Shown here in pieces: positions 11,672-23,794 of a stretch of 64,000 nucleotides of DNA; position 1 is the stretch's first letter; each line of letters opens with the position of its first letter. This stretch comes from Marasmius tenuissimus (Eukaryota > Basidiomycota > Agaricomycetes > Agaricales > Marasmiaceae): contig JAQOTA010000053.1 of NCBI GenBank assembly GCA_029532415.1, positions 496,001 through 560,000 on the forward strand, written 5' to 3'. A program made the position numbers and the translations under genes. The notes under the pieces are model-generated. The model was not told the DNA's origin and made no database searches. It was given only the letters and a program-made list of their open reading frames with translations.

Positions 11672-12430
11672 AGATATGTTTATTCTCTTATAAACGTTAT
11701 TACGACTGCGAAAGATGCTAGAACCTTATCTTATTGGTATTTCACCAGTACAGACTCCGAACCTAATGATACCTTCAGGACTCCCTCGAATACGATATAT
11801 TCACTTTCCGACCCACCAAACGTGTCCACGACTGCTTGAGAACTTTGGCTCGCGATTTCTTACGGTTATCGACCGACGTGCCGAGACTCAGCAAAATTTA
11901 GTCGTTCGGGGCTCTCGTGGCCCTCTTCACGACGACGACGACGACAACGCGACGGGCTCAAATACCCGCTTTCCTGACGTTAATTCACACAGAAATGTCT
12001 TGAGGATCCACTTAGAGTGACGGGTAAGCAACGCCTCTGTTTGTTGCGAAACAGCCTCGAGCGACGCTGATTGATCGTGGTATTTATATGTCTTTCAGAT
12101 GATACAAGTTGAATCCTGCACGCGCCTTAAGAGCGTTCTCCGAGCGGCGCAAAGCAGCACAAAGTCTTGGCAGTTACCGTCATTACTAGCGTGATCCATC
12201 AACGCCGGACGGCAAGTCGTCTGATCGGGGGTGCCCTTTATAACATATAAGTGGGAAGAACGTTCGGTTGTATCCTTATTCTCTTTTCTCTTCTTTGTTC
12301 TCCCTCCCCCTCCTCTCCCTTCTCACTCCTCGTTCTACGTGGCCGGTCCCGTAGAGATTCCAACTGAGCTTCGGACTCAATATCCATTCTTTCAGAACTA
12401 TAGAAGAGACTTGACGAAATCACCTACACC
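11672..12430. other. intergenic, promoter region of chitin deacetylase 2
   Basis: A TATAA-like site lies at about 12238-12250. A pyrimidine-rich tract follows at about 12275-12330, a common feature just before the transcription start of well-expressed fungal genes. No coding signal was recognised. Confidence 0.45.
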
Positions 12431-14709
12431 ATGTTCATCACTGCATTGGCTCTGGCAAGCCTGCTCACTGTCGCGTCGGCCGTAGACCGAACGACCGTCG
12501 CAGAACAAAGCGCAATCTCTGGTGCGTCCATCCCCTGTCCTCGGTATCGACTACTCGGTTCTCGATATGCTAATCCCGATGCATCCCTGCCAGACCCTGA
12601 AAAGCAATGCGAGATCTACAACTTCCCTCCCATCGCGGAAGACATCCCAAACTTCCCTGAAGTCTTCACGCCAGCGAAGATACTGCCGAACGATGCCACT
12701 GCACGCGCGAAGTTCGATCAGATTAAGAGCAAAATCCCCAAGATCGCTCCTAAGGTGGTGTAAAGTTGCGGCTGTCACTATTAGGGGTCGTGGCTGATGT
12801 GACTTCTTGTGGCAACAGACTGAGGCGGACAAGGAAACATACGACCGTGACAAGGACACAGATTGCTGGTGGACAATTACACAGTGCACAAAGGCAAAGA
12901 CGAAGGACGTTCCGTCGGACATTGACCTGGTCCCCGAGGTGCGTGTGGACACGGTTTTCCAAATTCGTCGAGCCTCATCCTTCTTTGGATGATTTGTAGC
13001 CTCAAACCCTTGGTTATGGATTCGACGATGGACCCAACTGCTCGCACAACGCGTTCTACGACCATCTCACGGAGCAGAAACAGAAAGCCAGTGCGTTTTG
13101 AATGGCAATTTACTCTCCACATGCCACATCCCGCTCATCATGAATAAACACAGCCATGTTCTTCATTGGTAGTAATGTGCTGGCCTGGCCGTTGCAAGCT
13201 AAACGAGCGATGGATGATGGTATGTCCCTCAATAATTCGCGTGCGGGCTTGGCATATTCATTCTTTCATCCCATCAGGCCACGAAATCTGTGTTCGTGAG
13301 TACCGCGGTGCCCGCCTCCCGTGTTTCAACCGCTCTAACGTAGCACCTTTTAGATTCCTGGTCCCACCCACCCAGTATGGCGCTATATCATCTCGGTCAA
13401 CGTCCTCCTGTGCTGACGAAAATGCCACCCCTCTAGTGACGAACCTAAGCGATGAAGATGCCTTCGCGGAAATCTATTACAGTGCGTATCATTCATCATT
13501 CAGGTGTTGTGACCCCAATTGATGGTTTGTTTGATTCTCCACAGCTGTAAGCACTTCCTGTGGATACATCCGTGATTTCCGACTTAGTTGCGCATACTAG
13601 ATGCAAGCCATCAAGCTTCTCACTGGTGCTACACCTACATGCTTCCGCGTGAGCTTTCCCCTCATTTTCCCCTGCGTCGTTATCTCATATCATGATTTGA
13701 ATATCATTTCAGCCACCCTTTGGTGACATTGATGATCGAATCCGTGCCATTTCCGCCGCCCTGGGATTGACAAACATCCTTTGGAAGCACGATACATTTG
13801 ACACCAACCCTGACATGGGACCTGACGATATCCAAAAGAACTACGATGACTTCGTTAAGCTTGCTGCCGGTGGTAACTTCAGTCGGGTACGTGGTCCTCG
13901 TCGAGTGAATGCCGTTCTTTCGTTGACTGTTTGGCTAAAGCAAGGAGCTATTCTTCTCGCGCACGAGACGAACAACATGACGATGCAGCTGGCTATCGAC
14001 AACTACTCGAAGTTGAGGGGTGCATTCAAGGTGCGTTGCAGGGATGTTGTTACATGGCCCATTCGTGCTTATATGGCTTTGGTAGCACATTGTGCCTGTC
14101 GGAGTCGCTTTCAACAAGACCCAGCCATATGTTGAACCTGACTTCAAGTTCCCTGACTTCGCGACATGTTCGTGGCCTTTGCTTCTGTTCGTTAACCAGA
14201 TACTGACAAGGATCGTAGACATCAAAACTGAGGGCGCACCCGCTCAGAACACCACGTCCTCGTCCTCGTCCTCGTCGTCTTCAGCTTCGAGTGCTTCTGC
14301 TACCGCATCGAAGGGATCTTCCTCCGCGTCTTCGTCTTCGGCTGCGGCTTCCTCCAACCCATCCTCGTCAGTTGTAAGCGCATCCTCCTCCTCAGCGGCC
14401 GCAGCACAGTCAGGACCAGCCAAGCCTGCCTCGCCCGCGTCTGGAGAAGCACCAGGAAGCGCGCCACCAGCGACCACTGCCTCTGAGACGGCATCCCAAC
14501 CACCTCAAGCCCCTAGTAGTGCCGCCAACAACGTAGGGGGGGTCACCACTGTCGTCACACCAACGGAGACAGCGGTCGTAACACCCACACCGGTCGGTGG
14601 TGTTGCTCAAGGGGCTGATCAAAACGAAAACGGGGCCATGTCTCTGCTTAGCTCGTCGGCAGCGGTAACGATTCTTCCAGTGTTCTTACTTTTCTTTGGG
14701 TTGAATTGA
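12431..14709 (+). CDS. chitin deacetylase 2 (CE4), predicted GPI-anchored, Ser-rich tail
   Basis: This is the tandem paralogue of the preceding gene. Predicted exons are 12431-12521, 12594-12754, 12819-12938, 13000-13090, 13154-13219, 13278-13295, 13354-13374, 13437-13481, 13545-13546, 13601-13648, 13713-13886, 13941-14030, 14086-14167 and 14219-14709, giving 499 residues. Exons 2-10 have exactly the lengths of their counterparts (161, 120, 91, 66, 18, 21, 45, 2, 48). One additional intron (13887-13940) splits the exon after RPPFGD, and the corresponding donor here is canonical GT. Motifs are GYGFDDGP, HSWSH, RPPFGD and ILLAHE. A signal peptide (residues 1-17) starts the protein. About 150 residues rich in Ser, Ala and Pro form a long, probably glycosylated stalk before a C-terminal hydrophobic GPI-type signal. 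Confidence 0.9.
14262..14400 (+). repeat. Ser-codon microsatellite in chitin deacetylase 2
   Basis: TCG/TCC/TCT codon runs encode poly-Ser blocks in the stalk of the enzyme. The antisense frame is open and acidic, but only as a shadow of this repeat. Confidence 0.75.
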
Positions 14710-15523
14710 TGGAAATGTTCCCCTGTCTTCCCTTCATTGATTATCATTATACATAATTTCGGGACTCTGTGGTGTGCTCTTTGTCCGCTCGCACGGACGC
14801 TTTGATTATTTTATGGCTTGTTGTAGTTCACAATCGTTTCGCATTGCTATCTTTTCGTGAGTCGGCGCTTGCCTAAGTACTGTATACTGTAACTTTGTGT
14901 ACGGAGTACGCTTCTATTGCGATTACAGTCGTCAGTGGTGCTTCAAGCTTCAAGCTTCATGCACTGAGTACTGGGTGGTGGACGTTTAAACACTGAGCAC
15001 CCCCTGAAGTTGCGCTGAATGCTCAAGTACATTTGAAAACTCCGGGGCCCGCCACCGCCGATTTGTCATGGTGTTTACGTAAGTTCTATCTCGACGCGTC
15101 GAATTTCTCAGTCTCACGGTTCGCTCTTACCTCCACAACCGCTGGCGAATGCACCCCAGAGTCCAGGACAAATGCCTTGTAATGAGACACGAGGTCGAAA
15201 TGAATGACCTATGAATGGCTTGGAACCCCTCAGGTGCGTTCCTTTGTCACTGTCGCACGACTATAACTGATTATAGTCTCGAACGATTATTTTCCAGAAT
15301 TCCGCTAGGTACCAAGACAGTACTGGTCTGGTCTGTATTCTCAGTGGATGTCATCCCTGAGGAACTCTGTGCATTCGATTGGCTGTTAGTCATATTCAGT
15401 ACCTCATAAAATTCTGGCACGATTTCTCAGAAATCGATGAGCGTGCTAAAAGTCAGGGTCTCGTGGGTATTTAAGAGAGGTGTATATAATTTCCAGTCGA
15501 TCACTTCCTTCTGAATAACCAGT
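14710..15523. other. intergenic, 5' region of SDR 2
   Basis: No coding signal was recognised. A TATATAA-like sequence at about 15481-15489 lies some 40 bp before the next start codon and may be its TATA box. Confidence 0.45.
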
Positions 15524-16545
15524 ATGTCCGACAAAAAAGTACCCTTTGCTTTTTTCTTCGTGCTGGTGTTGACGAATAACTGACTTTGCGTTGCTTCTAG
15601 ATCGCCATTATCACAGGTACTTCCAGTGGTGTAGGTCTCGCTACGTCGGCGAAGTTCCTCGAGGCTGGTTGGCGTGTCTTTGGCATCGACGTTAATCCGG
15701 CACCAGAATCCTTGACCTCCAATCAATCAGCCTTTACCTTCCTTCAAATCGACATCTCCAAACCGAACGCAGCCAAAGATATCGTTTCTGGAGCACAAGC
15801 TGCTTTCAGTTCACAAAAGATCGATGCGTTGTTGAATGTCGCCGGGATCATGGATAGACACGCTGGTGTCGACAATATGAAGGACGAGGACTTCGATCGG
15901 GTCATGGCTGTCAACCTGACTGGCCCCGTCAAGTTGATGAGAGAGGTCGTGAATGTCATGAAGGCCAACGGTGGTGGGAGCATTGTGAACGTATGCAGCA
16001 AGGCGTCGATCAGCGGCGCGGTCTCTGGGGCTGCATATTGCGCGAGCAAGCATGCTTTGGTGAGTTTCAATATCTCTTGATAGCTTTCTGCTCACTCAAG
16101 ACACGTCTTTCTATGTACCCAGCTCGGCGTCACGAAGAACACAGCGTGGATGTTCAAGGATGAAGGAATCCGCTGTAATGCGATCACTCCGGGAGGTAAG
16201 CCCTTCACACCGTCAATCTTGCTATACGTCGCGTTGATATAGGTCTTGCTCAACAGCAATCAAGACGAACATCGTCCAAAGCAGCCCGCCTGAGACCTGG
16301 GATATGGTCGGCTATTCCAAGCTTGCGTAGGTCTTCCGGTTTTATACCTCCCTGTTGAAAGCTTAATTGTATTCTATTGCAGCCCCGTAACAGCCCTCCA
16401 TTTACCAAATCAAGGGCAAGACGGATTTCCCAAATCTGGCGATCCTGCAGCGATTGCAGATGTTCTGCTGTTCCTAGCCTCTCCCACCAGCGCCGGTGTC
16501 AACGGAGCTGTTGTTTCTGTCGACAATGCTTGGAGCACTCTATAA
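15524..16545 (+). CDS. classical short-chain dehydrogenase/reductase
   Basis: Predicted exons are 15524-15538, 15601-16059, 16123-16195, 16257-16326 and 16383-16545, giving 259 residues, the usual size for a classical SDR. It shows the nucleotide-binding TGTSSGVG, the stabilising NVAG, the catalytic Ser in NVCSKAS, and YCASK supplying catalytic Tyr and Lys. PGAIKTN and a C-terminal GAVVSVDNAW complete the fold, as in 3-oxoacyl reductase-like and polyol dehydrogenase-like members. It is probably a soluble NAD(P)H enzyme with unknown substrate. The first exon encodes only five residues (MSDKK). No nearby gene indicates a pathway. Confidence 0.88.
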
Positions 16546-18312
16546 GTCGGAAGAAGGTTTCGCATTCTAGACCGTGTGTATTGTGTATCTAAAAGGACCG
16601 ATGTAGAGGACAACCACATGATTCTGAATCCTCAGTCTACGAATTGGAACAGATAAGATGAGATCAAGGTTGCAATCACTGATACAGCCGCTAACAAAAT
16701 TGTAGATAGGTTTTGAATTTTTTCTCGTTCCGCGCCTTTGTTTATGGTAAACACAAAAAACCTATAACGGGCCTGCGAAGCTACCTTGTATGGAAGCTTC
16801 GTGTCCTTGACTCCACCCCGCCTCCATGCGCCCTCGTCGGGACATTCAGTCGAGGTGGAGCTGGGTTGTTTGGTATAAACAAAGGCGCTGAACGAGAAAA
16901 AAAGCAAAACCTATCTACAATTTTGTTAGCGGCTGTAAGAGATCAGATCCCTGGTTGGATCTGGTCGGTCCATTTGTCCAATATCCTCCCTGACATCCCG
17001 ATAACACACCAGCTTCACACAGTCATTCATCGAGACGTTTGGTTTCCATTTCCTTTTAGTGTCGGTGCGTAAACGGTCGAACTCGTGCTGACTTGACGAC
17101 CTCTTTTGGAACAGCGACGATCAACTCAATTTCAACTCAATCAAACAAATCCGAATATCGGTACAGGGCCACTTTCAATCTCCTTAACATATTGAGGCTC
17201 ATAGTTTTACGCCAATCTTGCAACAAATACAAGGTTAATAAAGATTCTGACAGTGACGGAATGTGATGTGGGGTCAACGTTTACAGCAAAGCGGCTCGTC
17301 CGAGGAATAAAGTGATCATTAATGGAGCGCAAATATCGAGGTGCGTTCAACAGTTCAGCCTTGCGGATTTTACCGATTGAAACCCCGCCGCGGTTATTTG
17401 GAAAAGCAACAGCGATCTGATGAATCGCGAATGTAAATATAGGTCTTTGAATGAAGATGCGTACCAGCATGAATCCTCATGAATCTCGCACACTTTTAAC
17501 AGTATACTAATAGCACTACTCGCCTGTTCCCGAGGCCAACGCATCGCACGAGATTGACCCTGGAGCATTCATGGTGTAGAAGCTCCTCAGTCGCTCAAGT
17601 TGCCTTCTTGCTGTGAACGATGAATGCGGGATGACCAGGGATGACCATGTTAACATACCTCCAGGGACGCCGCCGCCTCAGATGAGTCTCGCGTGGGTAG
17701 GAGATACTACTTAACCGGTATGTTGATTACGACAATGCTGAAGCCCTACCAGTGGACCAAGTTTTAGCGGCATCCGAAACAGTCAAGTCCGAGCTCGAAT
17801 TTTCGTTTCGGATCGTCGTTCTGAAGGTTCCTTAGGAAGCAACTCGATCCTTGGTCGAGACTCGAGTCCTCAAACTTGCCTCAAGTCAAAACCTTCTGAC
17901 AAGTTCGAAGTAGTCACTAGTGCGTTCCGAGATAAGGGGGGCCTGGTTACATCCGAGGGTCTGGTGACGAATCACGATCGCAACCCTTCGCTACCAAGGC
18001 CAGAACGACAGATTTTTTTCTCGACCACGCTATTTAGATGGTTACTTTCAAACCTGAAATGTGCGATTGAAACGGGAGTGCGGCTGAGTGCGGCAGGGAA
18101 TAGCTCCCGGAGGGGTGACTCGGACACGTGTGTTAGTGCTTATGTTTTTTGTGGGGCAAGATTTGGTATAATGGATTTATCCTTTCTGTTTCAGGGTAAC
18201 AGGAACCGCGTCAATCGCGATAGTGCCGGTATTTAAAGGAGTTGAGGGCTGATGTGAACGCATTAGAGGATTTTCTGCCCATTCCGGACCCACAGCTGTC
18301 GAGAACCTCGAG
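16546..18312. other. 1.8 kb gene-free region containing a MITE
   Basis: Apart from the MITE at 16685-16935 I find no gene. Open frames at 16632-16907 (minus) and 16713-17072 (plus) mirror each other because they lie in its inverted repeats. Confidence 0.5.
16685..16935. mobile_element. MITE, Tc1/mariner-type, TA target-site duplication
   Basis: The two ends are inverted copies of each other: CAGCCGCTAACAAAATTG at the left and its complement at the right. Identity is perfect for about 31 bases, then few mismatches to about 60 bases. The element is 251 bp and flanked on both sides by TA (16683-16684 and 16936-16937). There is no transposase frame, so it is non-autonomous. The near-perfect ends suggest recent insertion. 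Confidence 0.88.
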
Positions 18313-20121
18313 ATGGGGCAGTACGACCTTTCAGTTGGTACGCAAATTTACTTCAGAGACAACTCTTTTTTTGGCTCATGGATATTACTAGGTGCTTTCT
18401 TGCTTGGAACAATAGGTGCGCATTCTTCATATTATTATCAGATCGTCGGCGAGAATCTTCAATAACCTTTCCCTAGTAAACACATATCTCTTCGGTCTGG
18501 TGACCTACCAGTTCCTGGTGTACAAGACCACAGGTGCATATGCTACGAGACGCTGGAAGGTCTCATTTACTGATTATTCCTCGGTGTTCTTCCCGGCAAT
18601 TAGAATTCAACGACCCTCTTTGGATCAAGTATGAAGACCTGCTTGCCCTTGCCGAATGTCGCTGAACCCACACTCTCCGAAACCTCAGGAGTATCGTCGC
18701 CGTCCTCTTCTTCCTCGATACATTACACAGTGTGGTGTAAGCCCTTCTCTAACTCAATTCGTGCGTACAACGGCTTACAGTCACACAGTGAAGTCTATGG
18801 TGCTTGGGAGCTCTGGTATGCCTGCCAATATACTGCTACCGTCTACTGGAATTGATCCTTTGCGAAGCGTCACGAATTTCACTAATCCCGGCATTCTACT
18901 CAGTAAATCTCTTTGGATCGTCCTACTTGTCTCATTCTCACCCCCTTTGCAGAGGCTGGTTGGGTTATCCCGTTGACAGCTGGAGCGACTGCTATCTGTG
19001 CACTGCTTGCACAAGGTTTCTTGGCTCATCGGTGAGTGCGCTGGCCGAAGCATGAGAGCGTGTTTATTGATTTTATCCTCGATGCCTACAGGGTACTCAT
19101 CCTCACGAAGAGTAGGATTCTGGTATTTGCCATCGGCATCTTCAGCGTTGCGGGCTGCGTTACGGGGATGATCGCTTGTGTCAAGTCAGGAATAATTGCA
19201 GAGTGAGTCCTCACCGGTCCTTATACTCACAGCGGTACTGATGCCCTCGCAAGTGTAACCAAATTCAAGCCGCTCACTCCCTACGTTATCAGTAAGGTTT
19301 GATTAGTCTGTTTGCAAAGGCTTGTTGCTGATTGTGTGGCCCGCAGTGTGGTAAATTCAGTTTTCTATAATATGAGGCCAGCACCGGACTCAGGCAGCAA
19401 TTTAGGTTGGGAAATCAGACAGCGGCAGATCTCTTGATCACTAGTGAGCCCTTCTCTCATTCCTGGCTGTGCCCCTTTTTGACATCTACTTGGTACGCCG
19501 GGCAGTTGCTCTTACGGCCGCGTATCTACGGTCAAGGACGGGGTTCCGACGCACCGACCACGTTCTTAACCGATTGATTCGTGGAGCAATACAGACTGGT
19601 GAGTATATTTATACCCTCACGAAGGCAAGCACTCAAACGTTTCCTTTCACTAGGCTTGTTTGCTTCCATCTTTGCATTGGGAGACCTTTTCTCGTTTCTT
19701 TTTCTAAATTCAACGTATATGTACGTCTTCTTTGCCTTTCCGATGGGTCGCATTTACACCAACGTAAGTCCATTCCTCCCTTCATTATGATTCGAGTCGT
19801 CACTTAACCGAGTATTGTCCTCATGACTCTATCGCAATCTAGACGATGCTCGACACCTTAAATTCCCGAACGTCAATCCAGAAGCAGCTCAACAGCGGTC
19901 TTGACACCTATCCGGAGGTACGAAATTTTTCTTTTTCAACGATTCCTTCGGAAACGGAGACTGATCTGAAACCTCCGCAGACGGATGCAACGACGTTTTG
20001 CCTGCAAAGTCGAAGATCGACGTATCGCACAGGAACAACGATGACCAGTTCGCAACAGCCGAGCGTCAAAAAGGACATTCCGATCGGAGGATACGATGAA
20101 GAGAGTGGGGAGCAAGTTTGA
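18313..20121 (+). CDS. DUF6534-type multi-helix membrane protein
   Basis: Predicted exons are 18313-18337, 18392-18415, 18477-18533, 18604-18628, 18689-18736, 18781-18902, 18953-19031, 19092-19202, 19254-19291, 19347-19350, 19406-19443, 19506-19598, 19654-19763, 19843-19917 and 19981-20121, giving 329 residues in one frame. The protein has about seven hydrophobic segments, for example GAFLLGTIV, VAVLFFLDTLH and VIPLTAGATAICALLA. The mushroom DUF6534 signature follows: FRRTDHVLNRLIRGAIQTG, a helix, and NTMLDTLNSR. It is probably a plasma-membrane receptor-like protein of unknown ligand. Exon 6 is uncertain: about 24 codons in it (18792-18867) could be an extra in-frame intron with a weak donor. 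Exon 10 is only 4 nt long. Confidence 0.8.
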
Positions 20122-20714
20122 AGTCATGAGACCTCGTCGATGAAATGACGTTCAAACTCAGCCCGTCCAACGAAGAACGATCCCGCCCTCCTGGTTGGTG
20201 CCCTCCGTTCGACCAGGGGGTCAGCTATGTTTATGGCAATCCGCCATCTGGACAGAGTACCAGCCCGCCCTGCGACGTCGGATGCAACTTCCTCCCTCTT
20301 CGTGGGATTCAGGTTCGAAAGGACAGGAGCAATTGGCATTCGCCATCTCATGGCCCCACAGCGGCCGGGAGTTGAGGACAGAGGCTCGATACCCCTTCGG
20401 TTACTCGATATACTTAGATGATAGAATGTGTACCACTAGATAACACTGTATGATTATTCCATATGTATCAAGTTTGTGATAATTGCATTGGTTTCACGTC
20501 ACAATCGGCTGCGAGACGAGTCCCAGAGTCCTTCAAATAAGTCGTTGCTCATCGCTATCACAGAAGTTGATTTGGAGGAGTTGAGCAGGCCCCATTCTGC
20601 TTGAGTTTGTTGTAAAAGGGTGAAACGGCTATAAGGCGTGGGTCTGAACTTCCTTGCCGGTGATCAACTACTCGCCGTTCCTTGTACCGGGTGTTCCTGC
20701 CTCGGGAACAACTC
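20122..20714. other. intergenic, start of segmental duplication
   Basis: From about 20446 the sequence resembles 30378 onward (shared CAAGTTTG(T/C)GATA and following bases), marking the left edge of the duplicated segment. No gene was recognised. Confidence 0.45.
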
Positions 20715-22791
20715 TCAGGCCAACTCAAGCCGAGTTATAGACTCCTCGTCTCCATTGACCATTATGAATTTTTGATCGTGCGGATCACCTGCGAGCTATA
20801 GTGTCAGGAATAGTCATGATGTCGAAAGCGGTGCTTACTCACCTCGTATCAACTCAGGATACCCGTGATCGCTAGCATACTGCCTACCGTCTAAGTTATA
20901 GTTTCTCGAGCGCAGATGGTCGCGGACACAGTCATAATCCTGGCTACGCCACCATGAGTGTACCCACATTTCCACTTTCAGCTTGGGAATATCGACTTTA
21001 TCCCAATCTTCCTCAGCAATGATATCCTTGCCTTCTGGATCGTGGGACCAGTAGAAAAGCGAGTCAGGTATCGGATACTGGAGGCAATACATGTTGTTGG
21101 CGAATTGGGATGACAGCGGGGGAACGAATAAGTATGCCGACGTCGGAAGTTTCGCGGGACCACCAGGGAAGGTCCCTTGGAGAGAAAATCCGATATGATC
21201 GATACAGACTGAGTTTTGAAGGATGCAAAAATAATAAATTAGAGGTCGGAGGAAGGTGCGGTCAATATGACCGACGGTCACTTACCGATATTTTCGACAT
21301 CATTGCAGCCATCGCGATGTTGAAGAGATTGGCAGAGGTAGGCTGCGCGAAATCGATCTTGGTCTTCCTCCGGAAGGCGCAGCGCAAAATCAAGATTCAG
21401 TCGGACATTGCCGGTCTTGCGGAAGGAGAAGTCAACTCGCGATGGTACTGAATGAATTAGTCAGGGGAGGATCGGGTTGATGAGCGGCGGACATACCCGA
21501 GCTGGAGTAAGTCGCTTCGATACCGGTATCCTGACTTTTGCAATCCCATTTGGGTGGAGGAGTGGAGGAGAAGTGAGCAAGGACCCCGGGCTTTCCGCTG
21601 TCAACAACGGTCCCGAAAGTAAATAAACCATGCCGGACAAGGGTTGACGCGAATAACTCGACGCCACACCTCCCTCCGAATGGCGCGAGCAGGTATAAGC
21701 AATCACCAAAGGCTCTCTCAACGCAGGCGGCGATCTCAGTGAGAGGTGGGGCGGTGCCTAGGGGAAGTGGAGTTGGGTGAGAGTAACTTGGTGTAAGGTT
21801 GTCTTCGCTTGGCGGAGAGAGGCAGACCGACGTCAGGTCGTACTGCCAGTAATTCGAATTCTTGAGGGCAAAAAACCAGGCATTCCACTTATTCGATACC
21901 TGGTATGTTATTTAGGAGTCAAGTGATGAGGCCGAACTCATAGCCAACGCACCGGAATCATCAGAGTGTTATCGGCACGCAAGGAATCCATCGCAATCCA
22001 CTGGAGTAAAGCCTCAGCTAAAGTAGGAGGATAACGAGAGGATGAACGTACATGCGTATACATGAGGTAGTAATACACAATCCAATCCTTCTCCCGATAT
22101 TGATCGACGATGGTCTGACCATTTACCAATTCTACAAATTTCTCAGCAGTGCAATTTCATCTCCAACATACGACGTACCACCGTACACTATGAGCGTCAA
22201 CGATGCATCTGAGCGTCCCAGTGCAAAGACCTGAGTGAGAAGCGACGACCTGAAGCCTGTTGTTACAATGGTCCGTGAACAAACACTGACAGATCTCCCA
22301 ACGTACCGCCAAGACGATGTTTCCTGAAGGATCTGCTTGGCTATCTAGGCAGTGAATAGTATGAATAGTATTCAAATTGGTCATCCTGCTTTCCTCAAGT
22401 ACTGAACTCACTGCCATAAACGCGTCCGACTCATTCCCATCGGCTGGCTTGATTGTTATCGCCGTGAACAAACCTCGAACCCCGAACACTCCCGCTATCT
22501 GCACGGTTTTCTCGACTTTCGTAGCCTTGCATTCTAGACTTTTACCCTGTTCATGTTTGGGACTAACCCATAGGGCCTCGGTAAACACAAGGCGTTGAAT
22601 CACGATGTCGCCATCGACAATGCTCCTATAGGTTCTTCCGTACTATACTTGACAATCAGAGTAGGGAATGACAATTGAGGAGGAAATGCCTGTACCAACT
22701 CCAACCTTCCTCGGGCAAAAGTATTTTCATTGTGCGTAACGGAGTCCCCTACAGTTCCGGAATGCCGAGGATGGGAGATAGCATTTGACAT
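20715..22791 (-). CDS. M2: unknown soluble protein, mushroom-specific family
   Basis: I do not recognise a named domain. The first exon is 22791-22696, the second starts at 22642 (53 nt intron), and the last is 20788-20715 after a 54 nt intron. About nine exons can be read without internal stops. The N-terminal part has GRTYRSIVDGDIVI and VEKTVQIAGVFG, a module also found in neighbour M1. Then come LLTQVFALGRSDASLTLIV, a central stretch with WNAWFFALK and FGGRCGVELFAS, and a conserved C-terminal part with LFYWSHDPEGKDIIAEEDW, EMWVHSWW and YNLDGRQYASDHGYPEL. No signal peptide or membrane helix is seen. A decayed copy lies at 30.7-32.7 kb. The Trp/Asp-rich C-terminal half resembles repeated unnamed proteins of mushrooms; the function is unknown. 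Confidence 0.7.
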
Positions 22792-23794
22792 TGTCGTGGT
22801 TCAAGGTGGAAGCTTGCGAAAAAGGATGAGAGCAGGTGGAGCAACCGCGGTTCAAGTCCACGACACGATGGGGGCTATATGAGGAGAGGGCATGCAATGT
22901 AGCACTCTTCACAGGCCACCTCATGCTGCCCTACATGCCTTATATACATATCCTTAATCGAATCGCCGTATCTTTCATGGCCCATAATAGACGCCACCGC
23001 AAGATTACTGCCCACGTTGTGTAAACGAGGCGACTGCACCTTACTGGAATCCAGAATCGGTGATTTGTTTGATGCGCGGCTCTCGATTCTCAAGGGTATT
23101 TGCAAGACTTGCGACGAGTCCTTAGCTGTAAGATTATTTTGGCTGATCCTGAAACCTGGTGTCCCCGGCTGAGTAGCTTCGCGACGCAAACATGTAGATC
23201 TAAGATAGATGAAGATTGGATGCTGAGAAAAAACTGCATTGCCGTCACAAAAACGTTATAAACGACATTGAACTCGTCACTGGAGATAAAGTTGAGGCAT
23301 CCACGGGTGAAAGTCAAGACCCCCCTACTCAGCTATTCTAAAGGAAGGAAGATTATTCCGGCGTCTGGCAAGTAGCGTAGATCTTTGAAGCAAAGCACTC
23401 ACATGGATGAAAGTCTGTCATGTTTACGTCGTGAGCATTCTCGTGGCTGAATGCTGTAGAATCACAATCACAATGTCGCCAGTGTATGAATCTTCGTATC
23501 ATTGATGTGGCCAGAGATCGGAGACACTAGCTGAGGGTTTTGCCGGTACGGAGTTTGTATTTTGGTCTGCCGCCCTCTGCCGCCAATGGACGAGAAATAT
23601 CGTGTCCGATGTATGACCCAAATCCATCAACGATATATCCCAGACGTTCGAAAGACTCGGAGCGATGTAGCAAAGAGATTACGATTTGAAACGGAATCTC
23701 GAGCGTGAATGCCATTGAGAGTTAGTACATATGTAGAGCCTACCACGAACTGATCATATCCGGGTATGTTATATATAATCGCGTACAAAGTTCA
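22792..23794. other. intergenic between M1 and M2
   Basis: This 1 kb probably contains the M2 promoter. No coding signal or element was recognised. Confidence 0.5.

Noticed and set aside
14244..14477. Acidic open frame on the minus strand
   Set aside because: It is the antisense of the Ser-codon repeat of chitin deacetylase 2.
16632..17072. Two open frames on opposite strands with similar peptide ends
   Set aside because: They are produced by the inverted repeats of the MITE; the two peptides mirror each other and show no domain.
22825..22870. tRNA-like B box (GGTTCAAGTCC)
   Set aside because: No matching A box, acceptor stem or cloverleaf can be drawn around it.
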